DNA of 21,522 bases from Apostichopus parvimensis (taxonomy: Eukaryota > Echinodermata > Holothuroidea > Aspidochirotida > Stichopodidae): contig KN887535.1 in NCBI GenBank assembly GCA_000934455.1, positions 9,991 to 31,512 on the forward strand. Direction: 5' to 3'. Below the pieces are notes generated by a model, which searched no databases, was not told the origin of the DNA, and worked only from the letters and a program-made list of their open reading frames with translations. The translations under genes were made by a program, and so were the position numbers. Shown in pieces: positions 1 through 13,773 of the stretch; position 1 is the first letter of the stretch; each line of letters starts with the position of its first letter.

Positions 1-266
1 CTCCAATGATTCAGGACCATTTCTCAAAAACATAATGCTGATGCAGTTAATATTTTAACCTGAACCCAAGAGCAATGGTTTGTATATGGTATATCGTCAT
101 CAATATTAAGCCCAGCAGTTTCCCTTAATGATATTTAGTGATACAAAGATGTAGACCTCAGAAGGAAGTTTAGAATTTATAAAAGGTATGACAGAATGAG
201 ATCGCTTTGTTATGATTCATGTACGTAAAGACAACAGTGAAAAACTTTAAATACACTATGTTTAGT

Positions 267-376
267 TGTGTAAAAGTAATTTGGCCTGACGTTTCGATCT
301 TAGCAGGATCTTCTTCAAAGGCTAAATGACAAGTAACAGTAACAGATGGGACAAAAACACGCACAGAATACAGACA
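267..376 (-). repeat. Dispersed repeat, copy A (GATC-hairpin family)
   Basis: Read on the minus strand, this stretch closely matches 1556-1665 read on the plus strand, including CTGTATTCTGTGCGTG, CATTTAGCCTTTGAA and GAAACGTCAGGCC. It contains a short hairpin at 296-310 (GATCCTGCTAAGATC on the minus strand). Similar 'repeat-hairpin-GAAACGTC' sequence is common in invertebrate retroelement debris, which makes a Penelope-like or other retroelement end plausible but unproven. Confidence 0.65.
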
Positions 377-423
377 GGTTAATAAGCATGGTGAACACAA
401 AGAGATAGGTGTAAGGGGATTAG

Positions 424-563
424 TAGACAAGGGATGGAGAGAAGAAAGAAAGAAACTAACAGGGAATGAGGAGAGGTAGGAGATAAACAGTGGAGGGACA
501 AAGAGAGGATTAAGGGAAGGGGGTAGGGAATAAACTGGAGAAGGACAAAGACAGAAAGGTGTG
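424..563 (+). repeat. Purine-rich low-complexity tract
   Basis: The plus strand is almost entirely A and G with short GGGA, GAAAG and GGAG runs and few pyrimidines. It has no coding potential. On the minus (HEATR6) strand it would be a long polypyrimidine tract inside intron 8. Confidence 0.55.
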
Positions 564-617
564 GTAAAAAAAAACCATGTTTAGTTAACAGTTTCGAAGA
601 TCACTCCACACACCTAC

Positions 618-849
618 CTTGAATAATGTATGCAGGCAACCGAGTGATGCATGCCTCACTTTACCCGAGAGGGACCGTAATTTTGACATAACACCGCCCT
701 CTGTATCCGAATATTCAGATTCTGAACTGCTAATTTTTCCCGGCACTGGCCAGGACCTCTCAAATACGTCTACATCATCTGATACAGCATTATTGGATTC
801 TCCACCTGTTGCCATATCTCCAGTCTCTGCCTCCTTTGTCTGTTTCCCT
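618..849 (-). CDS. HEATR6: HEATR6 exon 8 (residues 308-385)
   Basis: Acceptor TTGTTTCAG|A completes the Arg codon begun in exon 7. Donor TTCAAG|GTAGGT ends in phase 0. It contains an acidic linker, then ISSSESEYSDTEGG and a KLRSLSGKVRHASLGC helix, nearly matching human ISSDSEYSDTEGG...K.RSYQAKVRQGAL. This is the best identifier of the gene in the window. Confidence 0.92.
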
Positions 850-3800
850 CTGAAACAAGCATCAAGATTTACATTGATAATGAGCTTTTCCCATCAACTT
901 TTGGGTTATGTCATCTTTAACCACTTTCTGAGACAGCAATTGTTACTTTGATGTAGAACTGTACAGAGGAAATATCACCTATAGGTCTGGTTTTAATTAA
1001 GCTAACCTCAATATTGAAAATAGTAAGTTCTCATGGGATAATTAGATTGTAAACATACCTCTCAAGTTCATCAACAAAGTTTTTGAAATTTTTTGAATTG
1101 AAATTGAATAAAAATGAGTAGTACATTGAAATATCAAGACTTATTGGCCGGAACTATATTCTTTGGCTTGTAGTGGCGAGAAATTGAATTTAAGCTCATA
1201 TTCAAAAATGACGGTATCTATAGCAAACCTCTTTGGTTTTCTTTTGGACTTCTTGCCAGTGCTGGGGGTACTTGTAACATCTTTGATGTCCTTCCTGGAA
1301 GGTGAGTTGGCTGCGGGACTCTTCTCTTGCATAAAGAAAGAGGATGGCAGAAGAGACGGTTGCACGGGAGGACTGATCCCGATACCAGGTAATCCAAGCA
1401 GCATGAATGACTGTCAAAAAAACAGACAGAAAACCATCACCAGGAGGAATGTGAAATCATCAATCCGTGTCTTTGCGAAACATCTAAAATCAATCTCTAA
1501 TTGGTTTTTGTTTTCTTCTGTTTGGTTTCGATTGGTCGCTAGCTTTGTTAAGCTATGTCTGTATTCTGTGCGTGTTTTTGTCCCTTCTGTTACCGTTACT
1601 TGTCATTTAGCCTTTGAAAAAGATCCTGCTAGGATTGAAACGTCAGGCCAACTTACTTTTACACATTCTCTTACACAGGCTCTCTAGTGGATAAGCAGTT
1701 TGCTAACAGTTTCATTTTATTTTGATTTAGCTTTGTTAAGTGAAAGTTTCTTTGGCTCTACAAATGTGCATAATAAGTCACAAATACTTCTGTTTCAATT
1801 ATATTCTGTCACCTAAAGTTAGATCAGAAAGAAAATAGTCAACTTATTTGATCAGATTAGTTAACTATTTAGCAGTCCAGCCTCTCCTATGATCGCAGCA
1901 GATGTAGCATCATAAGAGACAGAGCTTTTGCCTCACAACATCTTCCTTTCTGCATGGTACCACTTAAGAGCTCATCCAACAGTTTAGATAGATAGATATT
2001 TATTCAGCCAATCATATAAAAATACAATGGAAATTGGTTGATAACAAGAGCTCAAAACATTAAAATTTGTAAACAACATATAGGACGTAAAATAATATAC
2101 ATAGATATGAAAACGTTCCTATGAAATGTACAAAAATATGAAAATGTACCCACAATATAAAGATGAACAAAAGTATAAAGTGTACGTACAAAATATTAAA
2201 GCGTACAAAAATATAAAAAATGCCCTCATATCCAATATAAAGTCTACAAAGTATGAAATTGTACATAAAATATTAAAATATTGGAGTATAAAATTATTTA
2301 ACGGTTTTGGTGCGCATTTGAATATCTTCACAGCAGAAGGATAAAAACTGTAAGTAAATCTTTTAGAACCCTTAAAAGTACGCATTCTTTTGCCTGAAGG
2401 CAGGAACTTGAAATAATCAGTTGCCGGGTGGTAATCATCATTCAATATATTTTTAACACGTTTTCAAGTCAAAGAAACGATGAGTCGACAATGAGTCGAT
2501 GAGTCGACAATCGTTATGCTAATTTTGAAAACTGTCAAGTTAACACAGACAACCTTTCAGAAGACGACACACGACGAAACACAAGGCGAACGAACCTTTA
2601 GAGCAGCAAGGACTTTCCCAAGGTCACTCATGTGGACGGTCTTACTAGCTCCGAGAATATTCTGCAAACACTTGAGAGATGCCAGAAGTAGCTACAAAAG
2701 AAAAGGAAACAAGAATAAACAATTCTTACAAAACTAATTTATATATAGTATTGCGTACATTTGAACTGGGCATTGACCCAATTTTAATTTGCTGTATTAG
2801 TTGTGATCACTATAAATGATGATATTTGCAATTTTTTTTTAATGAGAAAAAAAAATGAATGATTTTTAATAATATGTCAACAGTATTAGATGGAAATGTG
2901 TACGGAATCATTTTATATTAGAATTTCTGGATTGTTTACTTGTTTTTAACAAAGTGTTTTAATAATTCATAGTAATCAGGAGTATCATTTAAGTTAAAAT
3001 GATGACCTTATAAATTTTTTAACCTCAGTTCTAAATAACTTGATTTTGAGTTCATTTCCACACAAGATAAAATGGTATAAATGTAAACACAAGGAGGTGC
3101 ATGAGAGAAGCAAGGCTTTATGAGCAGTTTACAAATAATTATAAAGAAAGAGCAAGAAGAGAAAAACATAGGAAAGAGTAACACCAACCAAATAAACTAT
3201 CGTTCATACTTATTCAGTAAATGAAACATATTTGAATAAAACGGAGAATAAACTTTTTAGAATAATAATAATCATAAAATAAAAATCAGCAAGTTATTTT
3301 TACGACGCTTAACTGACCACCAATGTGGGAGAAGCGCACAAGGGCATATGGATAACAATTTTCACCTCAGGTGGCTTCCAATGCAACATTTTTTAAACTC
3401 AAATCTGGACTCTTTTTCAATTTAGAGAGTCATTTCAGATGGGAAAACCGTAGATTTCTCTCGGATGAAAAAACCCACCTTACTATGACCCGGCCGGGGG
3501 ATCGAACCCCAAACCTCCCGATTGCTAAGCCTTGTTGCTTCAAATGCCACGGCTTTTATCCACTGGGCCACAGCATTCTTTATGTCGTTATCTAAGTCAT
3601 TTCCAGATAGTGACACATCGGTGTATATTAGATGGCATCGAGATATTTCACCGGTGGTAAGATTCAAATGAAAATGATTTTAAATAAATTTGTGATATAC
3701 GTATGAACTCACTCTTAAGTAGGTTGTATCATCTTCGGTCGTGTCGTGACCTTCATGTAACACACTCAGTACATTTTGGTAACCGCTCTTTAAATATAGT

Positions 3801-6800
3801 TCGTCAATCACGTCTCCATTTTCATTCCTAAAGTATTGGGGAAGAAATTTTGAGCCAAAAAAAAGGTTATCATTTTGTCCAATTCTAATCAAGAGATGCT
3901 GCTGATAACAGATATTCTTCTATGATAAATTTCAAAGATTCCTGAACTTCATCATACTCCACCTTTCCACTAAGTGTAAGATTTATTTCTTTTGTGGTCA
4001 TAATTTCAAGATTCCTGCACTTTACCATACTGTACACCACCTTCCCACTAAGAACTAAGTGTAAGAGTTTTTTCTTTTGTCTTTCATAATTTCAAGATTC
4101 CTGTACTTCACCATACACCACCTTTCCACTTAGCACTAAGTGTAAGAATTATTTCTTTTGTCTTCATAATTTCAAGATTCCTGTACTTTACCATACTGTA
4201 TACTCCATTTCCACTAAGAACTAAGAGTTTTTTCTTTTGTCTTCATAAATTCAAGATTCCTGTACTTCATCATACACCACCTTCCCACCAAGCACTAAGT
4301 GTAAGAATTATTTCTTTTGGTCTTCATTATTTCAAGATTCCTGTACTTTACCATACTGTATACTCCATTTCCACTAAGAACTAAGAGTTTTTTCTTTTGT
4401 CTTCATAAATTCAAGATCCCTGTACTTCATCATACACCACCTTCCCACCAAGCACTAAGTGTACGAGTTATTTCTTTTGGTCTTCATTATTTCAAGATTC
4501 CTGTACTTCACCATACACCACCATTCCACTAATAACTAAGTGTAGGAGTTTTTTCTTTTTGTCTCCATAAATACAAGTTTCCTGTACTTTACCATATACC
4601 ACCTTTCCACTATTAAAGAACTAAGTGTAAGATTGATTTCTTTTTGTCTTCATAATTTCAAGTTTCCTGTACTTTACAATATACCACCATTCCACTATTA
4701 AAGAACTAAGTGTAAGATTGATTTCTTTTGTCTTCATAATTTCAAGATTCCTGTACTTTACCATATACCACCTTTCCACTACGAACTAAGTGTAAGGTTT
4801 ATTTCTTTTTGTCTTCATAATTTCAAGATTCCTGTACTTTACCATACTGTATATCCCATTTCCACTAAGAACTAAGTGTAAGATTTATTTCTTTTGTCTT
4901 CATAATTTCAAGATTCCTGTACTTTACCATATACCACCTTTCCACTACGAACTAAGTGTAAGGTTTATTTCTTTGTCTTCATAATTTCAAGATTCCTGTA
5001 CTTTACCATACACCACCATTCCACTATTAAAGAACTAAGTGTAAGATTGATTTCTTTTGTCTTCATAATTTCAAGATTCCTGTACTTCACCATACACCAC
5101 CATTCCACTAAGAACTAAGTGTAAGAGTTTTTTTCTTTTTGTCTCCATAAATACAAGTTTCCTGTACTTTACCATACACCACCATTCCACTATTAAAGAA
5201 CTAAGTGTAAGGTTTATTTCTTTTTGTCTTCATAATTTCAAGATTCCTGTACTTTACCATACTGTATACCCCATTTCCACTAAGAACTAAGTGTATGATT
5301 AATTTCTTTTTGTCTTCATAATTTTAAGATTCCTGTACTTCATCACACACCACTCCACCATTCCACTAAGAACTTAGTGTAAGAATTATTTCTTTTGGTC
5401 TTCATAATTTCAAAATTCCTGTACTTTACTATATACCACCATTCCACTAATAACTAAGTGTAAGAGTTTTTTTCTTTTTGTCTTCATAATTTCAAGATTC
5501 CTGTACTTTACCATATACCACCTTTCCACTAAGAACTAAGTGTAAGATTTTTTTCTTTTGTCTTTCATAATTTCAAACTCGACTCCAATCCTTGATATCA
5601 AGAACTAAGACTCACTTCATGCAGACGTTCCCAATACACTGCATCGCAGTCCTCTTCACTTCAGAGTTGCTTGACCTCAATAGCAGGATGAGAAGACCTT
5701 CTTCCACACCACTCAATAACAACTCATCTAAAAACTGGGAGCAAAAACAGCCAAAAATTTCATGAAGGTTTTACCAAAAACAAGGAAAATATGTCATTGA
5801 ATGAGTGTTTTGAAAATCACATGTAAAGGAAAAAAAAGTTTTAAAAATACATCACAATTAGCCCATGAAATTTTGTGATTGATATAGATATAGATCAGAG
5901 AGTTTTACATGTTCAATGTTCATCTGCTATGTAGAAATATCCTATCAGGAGTGGGCCTTAGACAAAAACTCCCTGAAGGTTACATACAGTATATGTCATG
6001 TCTCCCATTGCTATAAGGTTCCGTGGGCCGCATTTATATAAATCTTCTCGCAAGCAGTAAAGAAATTCCCACTCATGCTTTTAAACTATATTGCACAGAG
6101 ATGAGAAACATGTTAACCTCTGTCTTTCAAGCTGTGTTTGCTGTTGAATTTGCCTCAATCTGGTAGACCAATCTCAACAACTACCCCAAAGGCAAGGTCT
6201 CTGAAAAAACATCATTGGCTAGTTATATTATATAGAATGTTTCACCCCGGTTTGACAAAATTTTGACACAAACTTCAACTATGTGCAAACAAAACAACAA
6301 ACCGTGTCGTAAAATTGTTGGTCCAAAAGTTTCAGCACTGGATTAAACATATACAAAAAACACATATTTTAAGAATGTTGGATGTTAACTTATGTGTGAA
6401 TATTATATGGCTTGCTCGACAATGAAATTAAATAACCAACTTAATGCAAATATGAAATTTAAGACTAGAGACTGAAACAAATGGAAGACCAAAGTAATTG
6501 CACTCTGCCTCATAATTCTCTCAGCACCTCATGGAAAGTGGGATTTGTTCTATGGCTTCATGTTAATGTATGATCATCAAAGACCTAGGCATCCAAATCA
6601 AGCAATGTGTGTCTAGCAACCTTATTTCGATAGTATAACACTGCCTTCACGCATTGCCATAATGTTTGGCTCTGCACACGCAAATATTCTATGCATGTAC
6701 GTGGAACACATCCAGCCCTGCTATCTTACTTGTGGACAGCCTGCTCCATTTTCGTACAAAACTGCACCGACAGCACGAAGGATCTCAGGTTGGGCCCACT

Positions 6801-8300
6801 CAGGACTTTGATGAAACGCTTGGAGCAGGAAGCGACAGAGGGTGTCAATTGTGACTTTGTTGAACCGCACATCCTAGGAAGAGAAAAGAGCACAATTATC
6901 AATCAGTTTGTGTAACATTTAACTGAAAAGGTTCAAAAAAAATTGTTATCAACTAACTCTTTCACAATAAAAATATATCCCAGGTTCAGTGAATATATTT
7001 CAGAATTTAATCTTAAAAATGAGAGGTTATATGTGGAGATGCAACCGGACATTAACATTCCTCTTTTATCAATAGGCATTCCAGATGGTTACAAAAATAA
7101 CACCCAATGGTTTCAAATGGTATTGTACATAGAGATTACACAGTAAACATGGAGAAGTCTCTTAATGATGATGCTGCACATTAATTGATGATGGACTAAT
7201 TAGTTACAGTACTTACAAACTACTTACTTTATTATTTGCGGCCGTAGCCAACCACTGGCTGAATTTTGTCAGCAGCAGGTCATCATCCAATGGAATAAGA
7301 TGGGTTGTCTTGCAGATGACTGGATTCAAGCTCTGATATGTCAAGAAAATAAAATAAACTTTAAAGTAGCCTATGTATGCCTTCCTTTTTCATCCCATAA
7401 GACCAAAAGGAAAAACAAAGAATGCACTAAAGAGGACATAAAAAGGTTATCATACAAACACACAATACAGGCTTAACATATGTAACAAGATGATGCATAA
7501 CTGTACCACTGTCCTATACAAGTATTTACTTATTGAAAAGGGACATAACACTTCATTGGAATGAGATGTAACACTGCAGCTGAGGTTTTCAACTTGGCAG
7601 CCTTGGTCTATTTAACTTCCTTACTTCCTAACTAACTCCAGGGTCACCAAATTTCAAATCTGACAACCATCCTTCCTATCTTTTCTTCTGATCATTGACA
7701 ACCCATTGACCCTGCTACGTATGAGTCCCCACTATCGGTTCATGAAGCACTACTGGAATGCTTTCTTTCGCAAAGATAGTTTAAATAAGAACTATCATAA
7801 TGCATATATAACAAAACAGTTGGGGTAAATCAACACTAGTGCAATGCTTATTTAATCAACGGTTGGTTATATAAGCGAGGTCATCTGTATATGTCCCATG
7901 AAAAGGTAAATCATCAATGGCTTCCTGTTCTACCATTTTTTGGTGTTCTGGATCCTCCTATTGACAAAGGAAGAACATTATTGATGCGTAATGTGAAAGT
8001 AGAGAGTACAACTAACATTTAGGCTCAGCTATACCTGAAAGCATACTCGTCCAGCAGACTATATGAACTTCATTACAATATCAGACCTAGCCTAAGTTAG
8101 GCGTCTGTTTATAATGTATTACTACTGGCTAACTGTACCTCTGATCGAATGTAACGGGCATTCATGTAATCAATCGAAATTAGGTCGTCAAGAGTTGCAT
8201 TGATAACATCTCTCCCGTAACCAGATGGACTTTGAGAGGCTCGCATCAGCTTACTGATCGATTTCTCGTACCTGTCTCTCTCATCCAGCGTGTAATCCAT
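618..8300 (-). CDS. HEATR6: HEATR6, HEAT repeat-containing protein 6, N-terminal 385 residues (3' part beyond window)
   Basis: Eight exons on the minus strand: 8300-8139, 7332-7228, 6873-6730, 5734-5616, 3827-3713, 2691-2596, 1410-1229 and 849-618. They total 1155 nt (385 codons) with consistent GT..AG junctions and phases (0,0,0,2,0,0,2,0). The family is built of helical HEAT/armadillo-type repeats; its biochemical role is poorly known (the human protein is also called ABC1, amplified in breast cancer). Recognition rests on recalled similarity to vertebrate HEATR6 in collinear order: the helical block in exons 2-4, the MLLGLPGIGI segment in exon 7 (human has a near-identical MLHGLPGLNI), a low-complexity basic linker, and the SESEYSDTEGG motif followed by SKLRS in exon 8. 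The family is about 1180 aa in human, so roughly two thirds is missing off the left edge. The next exon was not found in 1-617. The start Met at 8300 gives a shorter N-terminus than human. Identification is confident; exact exon edges are very likely. Confidence 0.9.
1229..1410 (-). CDS. HEATR6: HEATR6 exon 7 (residues 248-307 plus 2 nt)
   Basis: Acceptor TTTGACAG|TCA and donor AAGAG|GTTTGC bound the exon, which ends in phase 2. SFMLLGLPGIGI is a conserved HEATR6 landmark. After it the chain becomes Ser/Pro-rich, then strongly basic (GKKSKRKPKR), as in the human linker (KKSKVKPKK). The basic run is a candidate nuclear localisation signal, which is inference. Confidence 0.9.
1556..1665 (+). 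repeat. Dispersed repeat, copy B (GATC-hairpin family)
   Basis: This is the counterpart of copy A, inverted relative to it and about 1.2 kb away, on the other side of HEATR6 exons 7-8. The hairpin is at 1622-1636 (GATCCTGCTAGGATT) and is followed by GAAACGTCAGGCC. In copy A the hairpin has a C-A mismatch, and in copy B a G-U closing pair, so the inferred parent hairpin was fully paired. Confidence 0.65.
1985..2450 (-). mobile_element. LINE-type retrotransposon 3' end (truncated)
   Basis: On the minus strand the frame starting near 2445 reads NDDYHPATDYFKFLPSG, then KRMRTFKGSKRF and YSFYPSAVKIF. This is the usual C-terminal pattern of many LINE ORF2 proteins (LPSGRR.R....R...SF.PSA...N). The element continues through AT-rich 3' sequence and ends GGCTGAATAAATATCTATC, a typical LINE tail of an AATAAA-like signal plus a short ATCT microsatellite. 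Only the far 3' end is present, consistent with 5' truncation on insertion. The clade (CR1, RTE or other) cannot be told. Confidence 0.65.
2596..2691 (-). CDS. HEATR6: HEATR6 exon 6 (residues 216-247)
   Basis: Acceptor TTTTGTAG|CTA and donor AAG|GTTCGT bound 32 codons in phase 0. LLLASLKCLQNILGA aligns with a human helix (LLQNALKGIQSLL). The exon is short and is flanked on both sides by repeat-bearing introns. Confidence 0.85.
2692..3712. other. HEATR6 intron 5
   Basis: Intronic AT-rich sequence with a complete tRNA-derived SINE on the minus strand (3259-3577). Nothing else is recognised between 2740 and 3250. Confidence 0.5.
3259..3577 (-). mobile_element. tRNA-derived SINE, copy 1
   Basis: On the minus strand it begins GCTGTGGCCCAGTGGATAA and contains a polymerase III A box (3560-3570, one change from TGGCCGAGTGG) and a B box GGTTCGATCCC (3498-3508). 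An unrelated body of about 200 bp follows (GTCATAGTAAGGTGGG, CTACGGTTTTCCCATCTGAA, AAGCGTCGTAAAAATAAC), then an ATT-rich tail. It closely matches 18927-19230 over its whole length. The tRNA head cannot fold a proper acceptor stem, so it is a SINE and not a tRNA gene. Confidence 0.88.
3713..3827 (-). CDS. HEATR6: HEATR6 exon 5 (residues 177-215)
   Basis: Acceptor TACTTTAG|GAAT supplies the last base of the Lys codon split from exon 4. Donor AGA|GTGAGT ends it in phase 0. The IDELYLKSGYQNVLSVL segment matches the human helix with LDEPYQK.CFQ..L. Confidence 0.87.
3828..5615. other. HEATR6 intron 4, almost entirely minisatellite
   Basis: The intron between exons 4 and 5 is filled from about 3930 to 5578 by one tandem array. 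Only about 35-100 bp at each end is non-repetitive. Confidence 0.75.
3930..5578 (+). repeat. Minisatellite, about 20 units of about 80-87 bp
   Basis: Each unit carries CTAAGTGTAAG, TTTCTTTTGTCTTCATAAT, TTCAAGATTCCTGTACTT and CATA..CCACC.TTCCACTA. Variants form subfamilies: a CATACTGTATACTCC type, a CATACACCACCTTCCC type, and a CTATTAAAGAACTAAG type. A two-unit block (about 4181-4340) repeats at 4341-4500 with only about three differences, showing a higher-order period near 160 bp and recent expansion. Unit lengths vary by small indels in T runs. It has no sustained reading frame. Confidence 0.93.
5616..5734 (-). CDS. HEATR6: HEATR6 exon 4 (residues 138-176 plus 2 nt)
   Basis: Acceptor CTCCCAG|TTT and donor ATGAA|GTGAGT bound the exon; it ends in phase 2. 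It encodes an ARM/HEAT-like helix pair, with SEVKRTAMQCIGNVCM matching the family's E-V-R-A-A-C-N-L-C pattern. The downstream donor sits about 40 bp from the minisatellite in intron 4. Confidence 0.87.
5735..6729. other. HEATR6 intron 3, nothing recognised
   Basis: About 1 kb of AT-rich sequence without a convincing exon, repeat or RNA gene on either strand. Confidence 0.5.
6730..6873 (-). CDS. HEATR6: HEATR6 exon 3 (residues 90-137)
   Basis: Acceptor TTCCTAG|GAT and donor CAA|GTAAGA bound 48 codons in phase 0. It encodes two amphipathic helices ending ENGAGCPQ. The human protein has SNGPKCQ at the same place, after a comparable helix. Confidence 0.9.
7228..7332 (-). CDS. HEATR6: HEATR6 exon 2 (residues 55-89)
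   Basis: Acceptor ATATCAG|AGC and donor AAA|GTAAGT bound 35 codons in phase 0. The segment THLIPLDDDLLLTKFSQWL aligns with a human HEATR6 segment that has the same LVPL...L..K.SQ spacing. Confidence 0.87.
7333..8138. other. HEATR6 intron 1
   Basis: AT-rich non-coding sequence. At about 7841-7883 there is one unit (GCTTATTTAATC...GGTTATATAAGC) similar to the hairpin units in COQ5 intron 1. An open stretch below 7958 is not needed as an exon, because exon 1 joins exon 2 in phase. Confidence 0.5.
8139..8300 (-). CDS. HEATR6: HEATR6 exon 1 (residues 1-54)
   Basis: It opens with Met at 8300 and reads MDYTLDERDRYEKS..., ending YIRSE before donor GAG|GTACAG. It ends in phase 0. It is a charged helical segment with no signal peptide. 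The neighbouring start of COQ5 on the other strand supports this as the 5' end of the gene. Confidence 0.8.
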
Positions 8301-8596
8301 TATAACTTAATTTTAAAAGATATAATTGTGGTAATAAACTTCATAACAAGGTCTCAACTTCTCCGATACACAGTTTGGAAACTAAGGCACCATGCAGCGG
8401 CGGATTTAACAAAGGTTCACAAAATTATTTCAATAGCAGATTTTAAGTATTAAATATTCTACAATATCAAGCATTAGCAAGAATAATAATATTTTACATA
8501 ATTAAAGTGTATTTTATCTTAGTTTTGTTGGAAATTCCTTTATTTTATGATTTTATTAGCTGTAAAATTTGGCTAGGTATCGACCGAGTCAGCAAT
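8301..8596. promoter_or_regulatory. Shared HEATR6/COQ5 bidirectional promoter region
   Basis: Only 296 bp separate the divergent start codons of HEATR6 (minus) and COQ5 (plus). Both 5' UTRs and core promoters must lie here unless far upstream exons exist. No convincing canonical TATA box is placed. The sequence is mostly AT-rich, with a GC-rich patch near 8393-8403 (CAGCGGCGGA). Co-regulation is inference from the arrangement alone. Confidence 0.6.
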
Positions 8597-13619
<5,023 letters not shown>

Positions 13620-13767
13620 AGAAAAAAATGGAAGGCCTGACTTTAAACAAGCTACAATATTTGATGCAAAAATTGAAAGTCTTTTCATTTAGTACTCAAA
13701 GAACGTGTGCTTTTCTGTGAACAGCTTAATCCAATGGCTGATTTGGACAAGCATTGTTTGGTGTCAG

Positions 13768-13773
13768 AATAAA
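13768..13773 (+). terminator. Candidate COQ5 polyadenylation signal
   Basis: An AATAAA hexamer lies 149 bp after the COQ5 stop codon. A second AATAAA at 14457-14462, followed by a GT/CT-rich stretch, could give a longer 3' UTR. The sequence alone does not decide between them. Confidence 0.5.

Larger units (their letters stand above)
1..617. other. HEATR6 intron 8 (partial), no coding signal
   Basis: After the donor at 617-616 no minus-strand exon matching the next conserved HEATR6 segment was found. The stretch contains repeat copy A (267-376) and a purine-rich tract on the plus strand (about 424-563). Confidence 0.6.
1411..2595. other. HEATR6 intron 6, retroelement-rich
   Basis: This intron holds repeat copy B (1556-1665) and a minus-strand LINE 3' end (1985-2450). 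At about 2479-2510 there is a short tandem ATGAGTCGA-type repeat. No additional exon is needed, because exon 6 joins exon 7 in frame. Confidence 0.6.

Noticed and set aside
1..617. Search for the next HEATR6 exon (segment after CLHTLFK)
   Set aside because: No minus-strand stretch with an acceptor and the expected KKVLYGYW-like sequence was seen; the exon probably lies left of the window.
1163..1687. Plus-strand open frame of 174 codons
   Set aside because: It is antisense to HEATR6 exon 7, then runs into repeat copy B. The homology evidence is on the minus strand.
4317..4532. Open frame within the minisatellite
   Set aside because: It is repeat-derived, is interrupted in other units and has no conserved protein.
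3930..5578. Regularly spaced repeats that might look like a CRISPR array
   Set aside because: The whole unit repeats, with no unique spacers. Units diverge as in a minisatellite, and the context is a eukaryotic intron.
7860..7958. Possible extra HEATR6 exon on the minus strand (acceptor CAATAG|GAGGAT, open for about 30 codons)
   Set aside because: There is no good donor except one giving a 24-nt exon. Exon 1 joins exon 2 in phase, and the human protein has no room for the extra residues. A rare alternative exon is not excluded.
8507..8596. Upstream extension of the COQ5 reading frame (30 codons before 8597)
   Set aside because: It encodes a hydrophobic stretch unlike a mitochondrial leader and would reach into the promoter. 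The starts at 8597 or 8609 fit family length and Kozak context.
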